Source of the DNA: Terriglobales bacterium
GTDB lineage: Bacteria; Acidobacteriota; Terriglobia; Bryobacterales; Bryobacteraceae
Direction: 5' to 3'
Assembly: GCA_027485675.1 (NCBI GenBank)
Contig: JAIXQP010000048.1
Location: 62,001 to 126,000, forward strand
DNA length: 64,000 nucleotides
The position numbers and the translations under genes are program-made. Numbering within the stretch: the stretch's first letter is position 1; every line of letters begins with the position of its first letter. Under the pieces are notes generated by a model. That model ran no database searches. It was not told the DNA's origin and saw only the letters and a program-made list of their open reading frames with translations. Shown here in pieces: positions 37,268 to 45,886 of this stretch.

Positions 37268-38271
37268 GGCTTACACTCGGCGAAGGCAACACGCCGCTGG
37301 TCGCGAGCGCGCGGATCGCGCCCGCGCTTGCGTTCAAGCTCGAGTACACGAACCCCACCGGCTCCTACAAAGACCGCTTCATCCAACGGGAACTCAGCGC
37401 CTACGCCGCGGCCCCGCCCTTCGTCCTGGCCACCTCCTCCGGCAACACCGGCGCTTCGCTAGCCGCCTACGCCGCTCGCGCCGGCTTCCGCTGCCTGATC
37501 TGCGCCCACCCGGAAGCGCCCGCCGGCAAGGTGACGCAGATGCGGGCCCACGGCGCGACCGTCGTCCGGATTCCCGGCTTCTCGGTGGATGCCGCCGTCA
37601 CAGCCGCGGTCTTCGCGGATCTCGACCGCTGGCGGCAAGCGCAGGGCGTCCCGCTGGTGGTCTCGGCGTTTCGCTACTGCCCGGTGGGCATGGCGGGCGT
37701 CGAGACGATCGCGGACGAGTTAGCGATTAACGCCCCGCGGCACGTCTTCGTGCCGGCGGGCGGCGGCGGGCTTTATGTCGCCATGGTCCGCGGCTTCACG
37801 CGCCTGGGGCTCGATGTCAAGGTGCACGCCGTGCAACCCTCCGGCTGTGCCACGGTCGTCGAGGCCTGGCGAAAGCGGCAGGCGCACGCGGAACTCATGG
37901 CCAGCACCACGCAGATCAGCGGCCTCTCCGTCCCCTCCGATGTCGACGCCACGCTCGCCCTCGAACACCTCTACGCCAATGGCGGCCTGGGCATCGCCGT
38001 CTCCGACGAAGCCGTCTGGGCGGCGCAGCGCCGGCTGCTGCGGGAAGAGGGCATCTTCACGGAACCCGCCGGCGCCGCCGCGCTCGCCGGTTGGCTGCAG
38101 GCGACGGAGGCCGGCCTTGTGCCCCGGGACGAAAGCGCCGTCTGCCTGGTCACCGGCCATGGCGCCAAGGACAACGCCTCGCTCGAAGCCGCGGCCGCGC
38201 AAGTGGATTCGCCACTCGTCGCCGCCCGCGATCTGTCAGAATTTCTGAATCGACAAGCCCATGCTCAATGA
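37264..38271 (+). CDS. PLP-dependent fold-type II enzyme (threonine synthase/ammonia-lyase-like)
   Basis: A 335-residue enzyme. The Schiff-base lysine is K36 in NPTGSYKDRF. The carboxylate-binding loop is SSGNTGAS (58-65), and the phosphate cradle is GGGG at 167-170 in VPAGGGG. It has the compact threonine-synthase-like core without the extra domain of housekeeping ThrC. The start is TTG 37264, overlapping the upstream TGA as TTGA. With a RidA gene three positions downstream, a beta-elimination or beta-replacement giving an enamine/imine intermediate is likely. True threonine synthase would be expected beside thrA/thrB, which are absent. Confidence 0.8.
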   Translation: MRLTLGEGNTPLVASARIAPALAFKLEYTNPTGSYKDRFIQRELSAYAAAPPFVLATSSGNTGASLAAYAARAGFRCLICAHPEAPAGKVTQMRAHGATVVRIPGFSVDAAVTAAVFADLDRWRQAQGVPLVVSAFRYCPVGMAGVETIADELAINAPRHVFVPAGGGGLYVAMVRGFTRLGLDVKVHAVQPSGCATVVEAWRKRQAHAELMASTTQISGLSVPSDVDATLALEHLYANGGLGIAVSDEAVWAAQRRLLREEGIFTEPAGAAALAGWLQATEAGLVPRDESAVCLVTGHGAKDNASLEAAAAQVDSPLVAARDLSEFLNRQAHAQ

Positions 38272-38965
38272 CCGCGTCTACATCGTCACCGGAGGAGCCA
38301 CCGGCATCGGCGCCGGCATCAGCGCCGTGCTGCGCCGCCACGGCGCTCGCGTGGCCGCCTGGCATCGGGACGATTGCGATGTCCGCGATCCGGCCCAGGT
38401 GGAAGCGGCCACGGAGCGGGTCGTCGCCGAGTATGGCCGCCTGGACGGCGTCGTGAACAACGCGGCGCTCACGGGCCCGGTCGCGCTCTCCGCCTTTCTC
38501 ACCGCCAGCCCGGAGCACATTGAAGACATGCTGGCCACGAACTTGAAAGGCCCCATCTACTGCTCGCAGGCCTTCGCCCGACGGGCCGTGGCCGCCGGGC
38601 AGCCGGGCGCCATTGTCCACATCGCCAGCGTCGGCGCCTTCGCCGCGCAGGAGCATGCCTCGGTGTACTGCGCGACCAAAGCCGCACTGGTCGCTTTAAC
38701 CCAAGCCATGGCGCTGGAGTTGGCGCCGCACGCCATCCGCGTCAATGCCGTCGCCCCCGGCGATATTCTGACTCCCGCCAACGCCAATATCGTCGCCGAG
38801 ATCAAGCACGCCGGCGCCTCCGGCCGCTACCTGCGCTCGACGCCGCTCGGCCGCCGCGGCAGCCCCGAAGAGATCGGCGAAGCGGTTGCCTTTCTGCTCA
38901 GCGACCGCTCTTCGTTCACCACCGGCTCCACCCTCACCGTCGATGGCGGCCTGCTGACTTACTGA
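38261..38965 (+). CDS. Short-chain dehydrogenase/reductase
   Basis: A 234-residue classical SDR. The dinucleotide motif is TGGATGIGAG (10-19), with NNAAL at 66-70 and the catalytic S123 and Y136-x-x-x-K140 in VYCATKAAL. W34-H-R after the second strand leaves coenzyme choice open. It would oxidise a hydroxyl or reduce a carbonyl of the operon's intermediate. Its ATG lies 11 bases inside the PLP gene, and a single base separates it from the RidA gene. Confidence 0.85.
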   Translation: MLNDRVYIVTGGATGIGAGISAVLRRHGARVAAWHRDDCDVRDPAQVEAATERVVAEYGRLDGVVNNAALTGPVALSAFLTASPEHIEDMLATNLKGPIYCSQAFARRAVAAGQPGAIVHIASVGAFAAQEHASVYCATKAALVALTQAMALELAPHAIRVNAVAPGDILTPANANIVAEIKHAGASGRYLRSTPLGRRGSPEEIGEAVAFLLSDRSSFTTGSTLTVDGGLLTY

Positions 38966-38966
38966 C

Positions 38967-39341
38967 ATGCAATTCATCGACTCCGATCCCAACTTCCCCA
39001 TCAGTTCCGCCGTGGTTCACAACGGCCGCGTCTTTGAAGCCGTCATCACGGGCATACCCGACGGCGCCTCGGCGCCCGTGCCCGGCGGCGCGGCCGAAGA
39101 GATGCGCGAGATCTTTCGCCAACTCGACACCTACCTCGCCGCCGCCGGCGTGGACCGCTACGCCGTCTGCACCGCGCGCCTCTATCTGCAGGACGTCCTT
39201 GGCGACATTGCCGCGGTGAACCCGGTGTGGAAAGAGTACTTCGGAACGCACCCCGTCGTGCGCCGGGCCTACGGCGTTCAACTGCAGTCCGGCATGCGCG
39301 TGGAAGCGGCCTTCACGGCGGAGCTCGGACCCGCGGCATGA
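38967..39341 (+). CDS. RidA/YjgF-family enamine/imine deaminase
   Basis: A 124-residue trimer-forming Rid protein. The conserved arginine region is HPVVRRAYGV (R99/R100) and the C-terminal Glu is E113 in RVEAAFTAEL, where RidA uses Arg105 and Glu120. Rid proteins hydrolyse 2-aminoacrylate and related imines released by PLP lyases. Its place in this operon directly supports a lyase reaction for the fold-type II enzyme. The stop overlaps the transporter ATG by four bases. Confidence 0.82.
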   Translation: MQFIDSDPNFPISSAVVHNGRVFEAVITGIPDGASAPVPGGAAEEMREIFRQLDTYLAAAGVDRYAVCTARLYLQDVLGDIAAVNPVWKEYFGTHPVVRRAYGVQLQSGMRVEAAFTAELGPAA

Positions 39342-40528
39342 TCTCCCTGCCCTGGAAGACCGTTCTGCTGCTGGCCTGCGCGGCCGCGCTGAACTACGCC
39401 GACCGGACCTCGCTCTCGGCGGTCTTCCCTCTGCTGCAGGCCGAATTGAAGTTGAGCGACCTGCAGCTGGCCGGCATCGGCACGCTGTTTTTGTGGAGCT
39501 ACGCCTTCGGCTCGCTCGGCGCCGGCTTCCTGACGGACCGGCTGCCGCGCAACCGGGTTGTGGCCTGGAGCCTGCTGGCGTGGAGCCTCGTAACGATTGT
39601 CACCGGGCTGGCGCGGACGGCGAACGAACTGCTGGCTACCCGCGTGGTGCTGGGCCTGGCGGAGTGCTTCTATCTGCCGGCGGCCGTGGCGCTGATCGCG
39701 GATCATCATCCTTCGGCCAGCCGCGGCCGGGCGCTGGCGATTCATCTGTGCGGCTTGAACGCGGGCCTGGTGGGCGGCGGTGCGCTGGCCGGGTATCTGG
39801 GCGAAGAGTACGGCTGGCGGATCGGGCTGTTCGTTTTGGGCGGCGTGGGTATTCTGCTCGCCGGGGTCTGCTTCCTGTGGCTGCGGGAGTCCCCGCGCGG
39901 CGATGCGCCGAAGCCCGCGCCGGCGCCGATGGGTCCGCAACTCCGCGGCCTGCTACGGCAGAAGGGCTACGTGCTGCTGGCCCTGCAAGGCATGTTGATT
40001 TCGGTCGGCACCTGGATGTTCTTCAACTGGATGCCGCTCTACTTCCGCGAAAGCTTCGGGCTCAGCCTGGCGCTGGCCGGCTTCTCCGGCACCGCCGTGC
40101 TGCAACTCTCCGCCGTCGGCGGCGCGCTGGCCGGGGGCACCTTGTCGGACCGGGCGGCGAAGCGTTCGGCCGATGGGCGCCTGCGGATGATGACCGTTTG
40201 CTATCTGCTCTGCGCCCCGTGCCTGCTCGTCTTTCTCTCGGGCGGCGGCATGGCGGTGATCAGCGTGGCGGTGGTGCTGTTCTCTTTTCTGCGGGCGGTG
40301 GCCACGGCTAACGAAACGCCTTCCATGTGCGAGTTGATCGATCCGCGCGACCGCTCCACCGCGCAGAGCCTGATGAACATGCTCAATACGATCGCGGGCG
40401 GCACGGGCGTCTTTATCGCGGGCTATCTGAAAGCGGATTGGGGCTTAAGCGGGGTCTTTGCCGGGGTGGCGCTGCTCGTGCTAATTGCCGCGGGATTAAC
40501 GTGGCGCGCCCGTCCCACGGAAGCGTGA
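39338..40528 (+). CDS. MFS transporter (anion:cation symporter type)
   Basis: A 396-residue twelve-helix major-facilitator protein. The start has NYADRTSLSAVFPLLQ, typical of the ACS family, then GAGFLTDRLPRNR in loop 2-3 (the MFS signature) and a second-half GGTLSDRAAKRS copy. ACS members import organic anions such as uronates, phthalate or amino-acid derivatives. As the last gene of the six-gene operon it is the probable uptake system for that pathway's substrate. ATG 39338 overlaps the RidA stop. Confidence 0.85.
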   Translation: MISLPWKTVLLLACAAALNYADRTSLSAVFPLLQAELKLSDLQLAGIGTLFLWSYAFGSLGAGFLTDRLPRNRVVAWSLLAWSLVTIVTGLARTANELLATRVVLGLAECFYLPAAVALIADHHPSASRGRALAIHLCGLNAGLVGGGALAGYLGEEYGWRIGLFVLGGVGILLAGVCFLWLRESPRGDAPKPAPAPMGPQLRGLLRQKGYVLLALQGMLISVGTWMFFNWMPLYFRESFGLSLALAGFSGTAVLQLSAVGGALAGGTLSDRAAKRSADGRLRMMTVCYLLCAPCLLVFLSGGGMAVISVAVVLFSFLRAVATANETPSMCELIDPRDRSTAQSLMNMLNTIAGGTGVFIAGYLKADWGLSGVFAGVALLVLIAAGLTWRARPTEA

Positions 40529-40583
40529 TGCCTCCGGGGCCGCTTCTCCGCGTATTCTATTAGGGGCGGTTCCCCGTCAGTCC

Positions 40584-41807
40584 ATGACCATTCAATTCCG
40601 GCTCGGCGGCAAACTCATTATCCTCACCGACGCCCCGCCGCGCGGGAACGGCGGCGACCTCCGCAAACAGAAGCTTCCGAAGTCGGAAGTGGCGAAGTTG
40701 CGGGAGTTGCTGGGGATGGAACTCGGCCGGCAAGCGGGCGAGTTGAGCGATGCCGACGTGGTGCAGCAGGCGGCGGAGCGCGTCGCCGACGGCCGCTGGA
40801 CGCAAACGCTGGTCAGCTCGGCGCCGCTGATCGGCGGCTCCAGCGCGGCGCAGACGGCTGCCGCCGCGGCCGCCGCGGCAGCAGCGAACGCGGGCGGCTC
40901 GCAGCGCGTTACCGACGACAGCAAGAAGAAGACCTGGGTGGAGGTCGAACTGCTCGACTACAGTTGCCGGCCCGTCAAGGGAGCCAAAGTGGAAATCACT
41001 TTGCCCGACGGCAGCACAACCCGGGGAACGCTTTCGAGTGACGGCACCTTCAAAATAAATGGGATCGACACCGGAACCTGCAAGGTCACCTTCCCTGATA
41101 TCGATGGCCGCGAGTGGAAACGGTCCGGCGACTTGGCAGCGGGCGAGGCGGTGGAGCTGTTCTCCGGCCCGCCCAAAATCCCCTCCGGCTCCTACACCGT
41201 CAAGCAGGGAGACTATCTGGCGAGTATCACCGAAGAGGCCGGGTTCGTCTCCTGGAAGACCATCTGGGACGACGGCGCGAACGCTTCGTTGAAGAGCAAG
41301 CGCAACCCGAACGTGCTCTACCCGGGCGATGTCGTCAAGGTGCCGATCCGCCAGCGGAAGGAGGAGTCCGTCGCCACCGGCGAAAAGACGACCTTCGAGA
41401 CGATCGGCGACCCGGTCACCGTGAAGCTCGTGGTGCTCAACTGGGATGGCACCCCCATCTCCACAACCGACGTCCAGTTCAAGCTGGACTCAACCGAAGG
41501 CGTCAAGACCGCCGAAGACGGCAGTGCGAAAAAGAACGTGAAGCCGGCCGGACCCAAGGAAGGCGATCTGAAAGTGCAGAGCTACTCGATGCCGCTCAAG
41601 CTCGGCCACCTCGATCCCGCCGAGGAGTTCAGCGGCCAGGTGTGGCGGCTGAACAATCTCGGCTATCGTGCCGGCGAACCGGCCAACGCGGACGACATGG
41701 CCTTCCGGAGCGCCGTCGAGGAGTTCCAGTGCGACAACGGGGTCCCCGTGACCGGCCGGTGCGACGCGGCCACGCAGGATAAACTCCGCACCGTCCACGG
41801 CAGTTGA
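40584..41807 (+). CDS. LysM and peptidoglycan-binding-domain protein
   Basis: A 407-residue protein without a signal peptide. After an N-terminal 80-residue charged region there is a ten-residue poly-Ala run near 92-101. A beta-sandwich segment resembling a carboxypeptidase-regulatory unit follows (about 118-178), then a LysM domain (about 202-255, starting SGSYTVKQGDYL and ending VLYPGDVVKVP), another beta region and a C-terminal peptidoglycan-binding fold (353-405, LNNLGYRAG through VTGRCDAATQDKL). The LysM plus binding-domain layout without a signal resembles proteins carried by contractile secretion devices, but no such genes are nearby. It abuts the sulfatase gene tail to tail with no gap. 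Confidence 0.75.
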   Translation: MTIQFRLGGKLIILTDAPPRGNGGDLRKQKLPKSEVAKLRELLGMELGRQAGELSDADVVQQAAERVADGRWTQTLVSSAPLIGGSSAAQTAAAAAAAAAANAGGSQRVTDDSKKKTWVEVELLDYSCRPVKGAKVEITLPDGSTTRGTLSSDGTFKINGIDTGTCKVTFPDIDGREWKRSGDLAAGEAVELFSGPPKIPSGSYTVKQGDYLASITEEAGFVSWKTIWDDGANASLKSKRNPNVLYPGDVVKVPIRQRKEESVATGEKTTFETIGDPVTVKLVVLNWDGTPISTTDVQFKLDSTEGVKTAEDGSAKKNVKPAGPKEGDLKVQSYSMPLKLGHLDPAEEFSGQVWRLNNLGYRAGEPANADDMAFRSAVEEFQCDNGVPVTGRCDAATQDKLRTVHGS

Positions 41808-43250
41808 TTACGCCGGGGTGTCTTTGTACTGCGCCTGCAGTTTCGCCAGACGGACCTTAAGCTCCGCGATCACCTTCGCGTAGGCCGGATCGGAGTAGGC
41901 GTTCCGCATCTCGCGCGGATCCTTTTGGAGGTCGAAGAACTCCCACTCGGGCGGGGTATCCTTGTCCACCGCGCCACTCGAGCCGAGCGCCTTGCCGTAG
42001 TAGTAGATCAGCTTGTAGCGGTGCGTGCGGATGCCATAGTTGGCCGTCACGTCATGGCCGCCGCCGAGGTGCATCCAGTAGCGGTAGTACATCTCCTTGC
42101 GCCAGCTACGCGGAGTCTTCCCTTCGAACAACGGCCGCAAGCTCGCCCCTTGCATCTCGGAGGCGACGGGCGCTCCGGCGCAGTCGAGGAACGTCGGCGC
42201 GAAATCGAGATTCAGCGCCATGTCGGTGTTGACGCTCCCCGGCTTAATGCGGGCCGGCCAGCGGACCAGCAGCGGCGTCCGCAGGCACTCTTCGTACATG
42301 AAGCGCTTGTCGTACCAGCCGTGGTCGCCGAGGAAGAAGCCCTGGTCCGAGTTGTAGATCACGATGGTGTTGTCCGCCAGTCCCGCCTGTTCGAGGTAGT
42401 CGAGAACGCGGCCGACGTTATCGTCCACGGACTGCACGCAACGCAGATAGTCCTTGATGTAGACCTGATAGGCCCACTTGCGCAGCGCCTTGCCTTCGAG
42501 TCCCGGCGGCGGATCCATCTTCAGATCGGTCTTGGTGTGGTCCTGCCCCACGCGCATCCGCGAACGTTCCGCCGCGCCGGCCCGGCCCTTGTGCTCGTCG
42601 TAGAGGTTGTCCGGTTCCGGAATTTCAACGTCCTTGAACAGATCCCGGTACTTGGGCGACGGCGTCCATTCGCGGTGCGGCGCCTTGTGATGGCACATCA
42701 CGAAGAATGGCTTCGTTTCGTCACGCTGCTTCAGCCAGTCGAGCGTGAAGTCGCCAATCAGGTCGGTGCAGTAGCCCGGATAGGTCTTCCGCTGTCCGTT
42801 CATTTCGATGAAGACGGGGTTGTTGTAGAGCCCCTGGCCGGGCAGGATCTTCCAATAGTCGAAGCCGCTGGGGGGATTCACCAGATGCCACTTGCCGATC
42901 ATCGCCGTCTGATAGCCGGCGGCCTGCAGGTACTTGGCGACGTTGGGGACGGTGGGGTCGAGCTTGTCATTCAACGTCTTGATGCCGGATAGGTGCGAAT
43001 AGAGCCCGGTCATGATGACCCCGCGGCTGGGGGTGCAGATCGAGTTGGTGACGAAGCAGTTCGCGAACCGCATGCCGCCGGTGGCGAGGCGATCGATGTT
43101 CGGGGTCTTGTTGATCTTGCTGCCGTAGGCGCTGATGGCGTGCGAGGCGTGATCATCGGACATGATGAAAACGATGTTGGGGCGGCGTTTGGGCGTCTGG
43201 GCGGGCAGGGTGGCGCTGGCCAGCAGCGGGAAGAGTTGACGGCGGGTCAT
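41808..43250 (-). CDS. Sulfatase (formylglycine type) with Tat-like signal
   Basis: A 480-residue arylsulfatase-family enzyme. The modified cysteine is C72 in C-T-P-S-R (72-76). Metal residues start at D32-D33 in IMSDDHASH, and further landmarks are MIGKWHL and YNSDQGFFLGDHGW. The Cys-type motif needs oxidation to formylglycine by a maturase not present in this window. The start MTRRQLFPLLAS is Tat-like. It probably removes sulfate from sulfated carbohydrates in the periplasm. The open frame upstream of 43250 is the shadow of asd. Confidence 0.92.
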   Translation of the reverse strand: MTRRQLFPLLASATLPAQTPKRRPNIVFIMSDDHASHAISAYGSKINKTPNIDRLATGGMRFANCFVTNSICTPSRGVIMTGLYSHLSGIKTLNDKLDPTVPNVAKYLQAAGYQTAMIGKWHLVNPPSGFDYWKILPGQGLYNNPVFIEMNGQRKTYPGYCTDLIGDFTLDWLKQRDETKPFFVMCHHKAPHREWTPSPKYRDLFKDVEIPEPDNLYDEHKGRAGAAERSRMRVGQDHTKTDLKMDPPPGLEGKALRKWAYQVYIKDYLRCVQSVDDNVGRVLDYLEQAGLADNTIVIYNSDQGFFLGDHGWYDKRFMYEECLRTPLLVRWPARIKPGSVNTDMALNLDFAPTFLDCAGAPVASEMQGASLRPLFEGKTPRSWRKEMYYRYWMHLGGGHDVTANYGIRTHRYKLIYYYGKALGSSGAVDKDTPPEWEFFDLQKDPREMRNAYSDPAYAKVIAELKVRLAKLQAQYKDTPA

Positions 43251-43283
43251 CTTCGCCGTAGGGTAGCAGACGCGCAGGTTAGT

Positions 43284-43289
43284 TAAAAT
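43284..43289 (+). promoter_or_regulatory. -10 element TAAAAT, 6 nt before the asd ATG
   Basis: TAAAAT, six bases, ATG at 43296. One of the strongest leaderless-type sites. Confidence 0.5.
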
Positions 43290-43295
43290 ACGAAG

Positions 43296-44414
43296 ATGTC
43301 TAAAACCCTCGTCGGTTTGGTGGGTTGGCGCGGCATGGTCGGCTCCGTCCTGATGGAGCGCATGCAGGCCGAAGGCGACTTCGCGCTCATCGAACCTGTT
43401 TTCTTCAGCACCAGCAACGCCGGCGGCAACGCCCCGGCCATGGCGCAGAACGAAACGAAGCTGCAGGATGCTCACGATCTGGCGGCGCTCGCCCAGTGCG
43501 AGATAATCGTGACCGCCCAAGGCGGCGACTACACGACCGCTGTCTTCTCGAAGCTGCGCGCCGCAGGCTGGCAAGGCCATTGGATCGACGCGGCCTCCAC
43601 CCTGCGCATGGCCGACGACGCCGTCATCATTCTCGACCCGGTGAACCGCCCGGTGATCGACGCGGCGCTTGCGCGCGGCGGCAAAAACTGGATCGGCGGC
43701 AACTGCACCGTCGGTTGCATGCTGATGGGCGTGGGCGCGCTGTATAAGGCCGGCCTCGTCGAGTGGATGAGCACGCAGACCTACCAGGCGGCCTCCGGCG
43801 GCGGCGCGCAGCACATGCGGGAGCTGCTGACGCAGTACGGGACGCTGAACGCGGAAGTGAAGGATCTGCTGGCCGACCCGAAGAGCGCCATTCTCGAAAT
43901 CGACCGCCAGGTGATCGCCCGGCAGCGCGCGCTCTCGGCCGCCGAGACGGCCAACTTCGGCGTGCCGCTCGGCGGATCGCTGATTCCGTGGATCGACAAA
44001 GATCTCGGCAACGGCATGTCGAAAGAAGAGTGGAAGGGCATGGCGGAGACCAACAAGATTCTCGGCCAGAGCCCGGCGATTCCCGTCGACGGCTTTTGCG
44101 TCCGCGTCGGCGCCATGCGCTGCCACAGTCAGGCGCTGACGTTCAAGCTCAAGCGCGACGTACCGCTGGCCGATATCGAGGCCATGATCGCGGCGGACAA
44201 CGCTTGGGTGAAGGTGGTGCCGAACACACGGGAGGCAACCATCCACGAGTTGACGCCGGTGGCGGTCACGGGTACGATGACCATTCCCGTCGGCCGGCTG
44301 CGCAAGCTGGCCATGGGGCCGGAGTATCTCGGTGCGTTCACCATCGGCGACCAACTGCTGTGGGGCGCGGCCGAACCGCTGCGCCGGATGCTGCGCATTC
44401 TGCTGGAGGCCTGA
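43296..44414 (+). CDS. asd: Aspartate-semialdehyde dehydrogenase
   Basis: A 372-residue enzyme reducing aspartyl-phosphate to aspartate semialdehyde for lysine, threonine, methionine and diaminopimelate synthesis. The start [16 protein letters not shown] binds NADP. The catalytic Cys is C137 in GGNCTV, the substrate region is [15 protein letters not shown] and the catalytic His is in RCHSQAL. These motifs are nearly those of the E. coli-type enzyme rather than the shorter Gram-positive type. Its TGA overlaps the amidase ATG by one base. No other lysine or threonine genes are adjacent. Confidence 0.95.
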   Translation: MSKTLVGLVGWRGMVGSVLMERMQAEGDFALIEPVFFSTSNAGGNAPAMAQNETKLQDAHDLAALAQCEIIVTAQGGDYTTAVFSKLRAAGWQGHWIDAASTLRMADDAVIILDPVNRPVIDAALARGGKNWIGGNCTVGCMLMGVGALYKAGLVEWMSTQTYQAASGGGAQHMRELLTQYGTLNAEVKDLLADPKSAILEIDRQVIARQRALSAAETANFGVPLGGSLIPWIDKDLGNGMSKEEWKGMAETNKILGQSPAIPVDGFCVRVGAMRCHSQALTFKLKRDVPLADIEAMIAADNAWVKVVPNTREATIHELTPVAVTGTMTIPVGRLRKLAMGPEYLGAFTIGDQLLWGAAEPLRRMLRILLEA

Positions 44415-45886
44415 TGAGCACCGACCCGCTCACGCGACGAGAGACTTTGCTGGGTGCGGCCGCGGCGTCGATGGTCGCGGCGGCCGCCCCGCCGGATGTC
44501 TGCCAGCTCACGGCCGTCGAGATGGCCGGGCTGATCCGGAAGAAGAAGCTCTCGGCGCGGGAGGCTTTGGCGGCGCACCTGAAGCAGATCGAGCGGATGA
44601 ACCCCAAGGTCAACGCGATCGTCACGCTCGTGCCGGAGATCGCCACCGAGTTGGCCAGGCAGGCCGACGAGGCGCAGGCCAAGGGGGCCGTGCTCGGGCC
44701 GCTGCATGGCCTGCCTATCGCGCACAAGGATCTGGTGGAAACCAAGGGCATCCGCACTACCTTCGGGTCGCCGCTCTTCAAGGACAATGTCCCGCAGGAA
44801 GACGACATGGTGGTCGAGCGGCTGAAGCGCGCCGGAGCCATCACCCTCGGCAAGACGAATACGCCGGAGTTCGGCGCCGGTTCGCAAACCTTCAACCCGG
44901 TGTTTGGCGCCACCCGCAATCCGTATGATCTGTCGAAGACCTGCGGCGGTTCGAGCGGGGGCGCGGCGGTGGCTCTCCGCTGCGGCATGATTCCGATTGC
45001 CGATGGCAGCGACATGGGCGGCTCCCTGCGCAATCCGGCGGCCTATGCCAACATCGTCGGCTTCCGCGTTTCGCCCGGCCGCGTGCCGAATCCAAAGGCC
45101 GCTTTCGGCTGGTTCACCCTGTCGACCGCCGGGCCGATGGCGCGCACCGTCTCTGACGTGGCGCTGGTGCTGAGCGCTCTGGCCGGACCCGATGCGCGGG
45201 CGCCGTTGTCGTTGCCCGAGCCGGGAGCGAGTTTCGCCCGGCCGCTGGGCCGGAAGTGGCAAGGCACGCGGGTGGCGTGGTTCAAGGACTTGGGCGGTAT
45301 TCCGTTTGAGCCGCGGGTTCGTGCGGCCGTCGACGCGCAGCGCAAAGTCTTTGCAGACCTCGGCTGCATTGTCGAGCAGGCCGAGCCTGATTTCTCCGGC
45401 GCTGATTTCGCCTTCAAAACACTACGGGCTTGGAACTCCGCCACCGCGCACGCGGGGCGGGATCACAGCCGGTATAAGGACACGCTCCGCAAGGAGATTG
45501 AGGACGGCCAGCGCCTCACCGGCTCCGATCTGGCCAAGGCCGAAACGCTGCAGACGCAGGTCTGGCGCCGCGTGCAGGCCTTCTTTACGAAGTACGAATA
45601 CTTCATTCTGCCGGTCACCCAGGTCGCCCCGTTCGATGTGAACCAACCGTTCCCCACGGCGATCAACGGACAGCCGATGGGCAGCTACATCGACTGGATG
45701 CGGTCGTGCTGGTACATCTCTACAGCCGGCAACCCGGCCATCTCAGTGCCGGCCGGGTTCACCGCGGAGGGGCTGCCCGTGGGCCTGCAAATTGTCGGCC
45801 GCCACCACGCCGATTTCAGCGTGCTGCAACTGGCGTATGCCTATGAGCAAGCGGCGCAGGTCCCGGCCCGCTGGCCTACTCTGTAG
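44414..45886 (+). CDS. Amidase-signature-family amidase with Tat-like signal
   Basis: A 490-residue enzyme with the Ser-Ser-Lys triad: K105 in AHKDLVE, cis-Ser S180 in GGSSGGAA and nucleophile S204 in SDMGGSLRNPA. The start has LTRRETLLGAAAASMVAAAA, a twin-arginine-like signal, so it is probably exported and not the GatA subunit. It would hydrolyse an amide; acyl group unknown. Pairing with asd is not functionally obvious. It overlaps the convergent C39-like gene by 11 bases. Confidence 0.85.
   Translation: MSTDPLTRRETLLGAAAASMVAAAAPPDVCQLTAVEMAGLIRKKKLSAREALAAHLKQIERMNPKVNAIVTLVPEIATELARQADEAQAKGAVLGPLHGLPIAHKDLVETKGIRTTFGSPLFKDNVPQEDDMVVERLKRAGAITLGKTNTPEFGAGSQTFNPVFGATRNPYDLSKTCGGSSGGAAVALRCGMIPIADGSDMGGSLRNPAAYANIVGFRVSPGRVPNPKAAFGWFTLSTAGPMARTVSDVALVLSALAGPDARAPLSLPEPGASFARPLGRKWQGTRVAWFKDLGGIPFEPRVRAAVDAQRKVFADLGCIVEQAEPDFSGADFAFKTLRAWNSATAHAGRDHSRYKDTLRKEIEDGQRLTGSDLAKAETLQTQVWRRVQAFFTKYEYFILPVTQVAPFDVNQPFPTAINGQPMGSYIDWMRSCWYISTAGNPAISVPAGFTAEGLPVGLQIVGRHHADFSVLQLAYAYEQAAQVPARWPTL

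Noticed and set aside
40584-41807. Type VI secretion component
   Set aside because: LysM plus peptidoglycan-binding layout is compatible, but no VgrG, Hcp, PAAR or sheath gene is nearby.
41808-43250. Choline-sulfatase assignment for the sulfatase
   Set aside because: The CTPSR motif shows only a formylglycine sulfatase; nothing in the sequence fixes the substrate.
43251-44354. N-terminal extension of the sulfatase frame
   Set aside because: It is antisense to asd; the Tat-like signal at 43250 marks the start.
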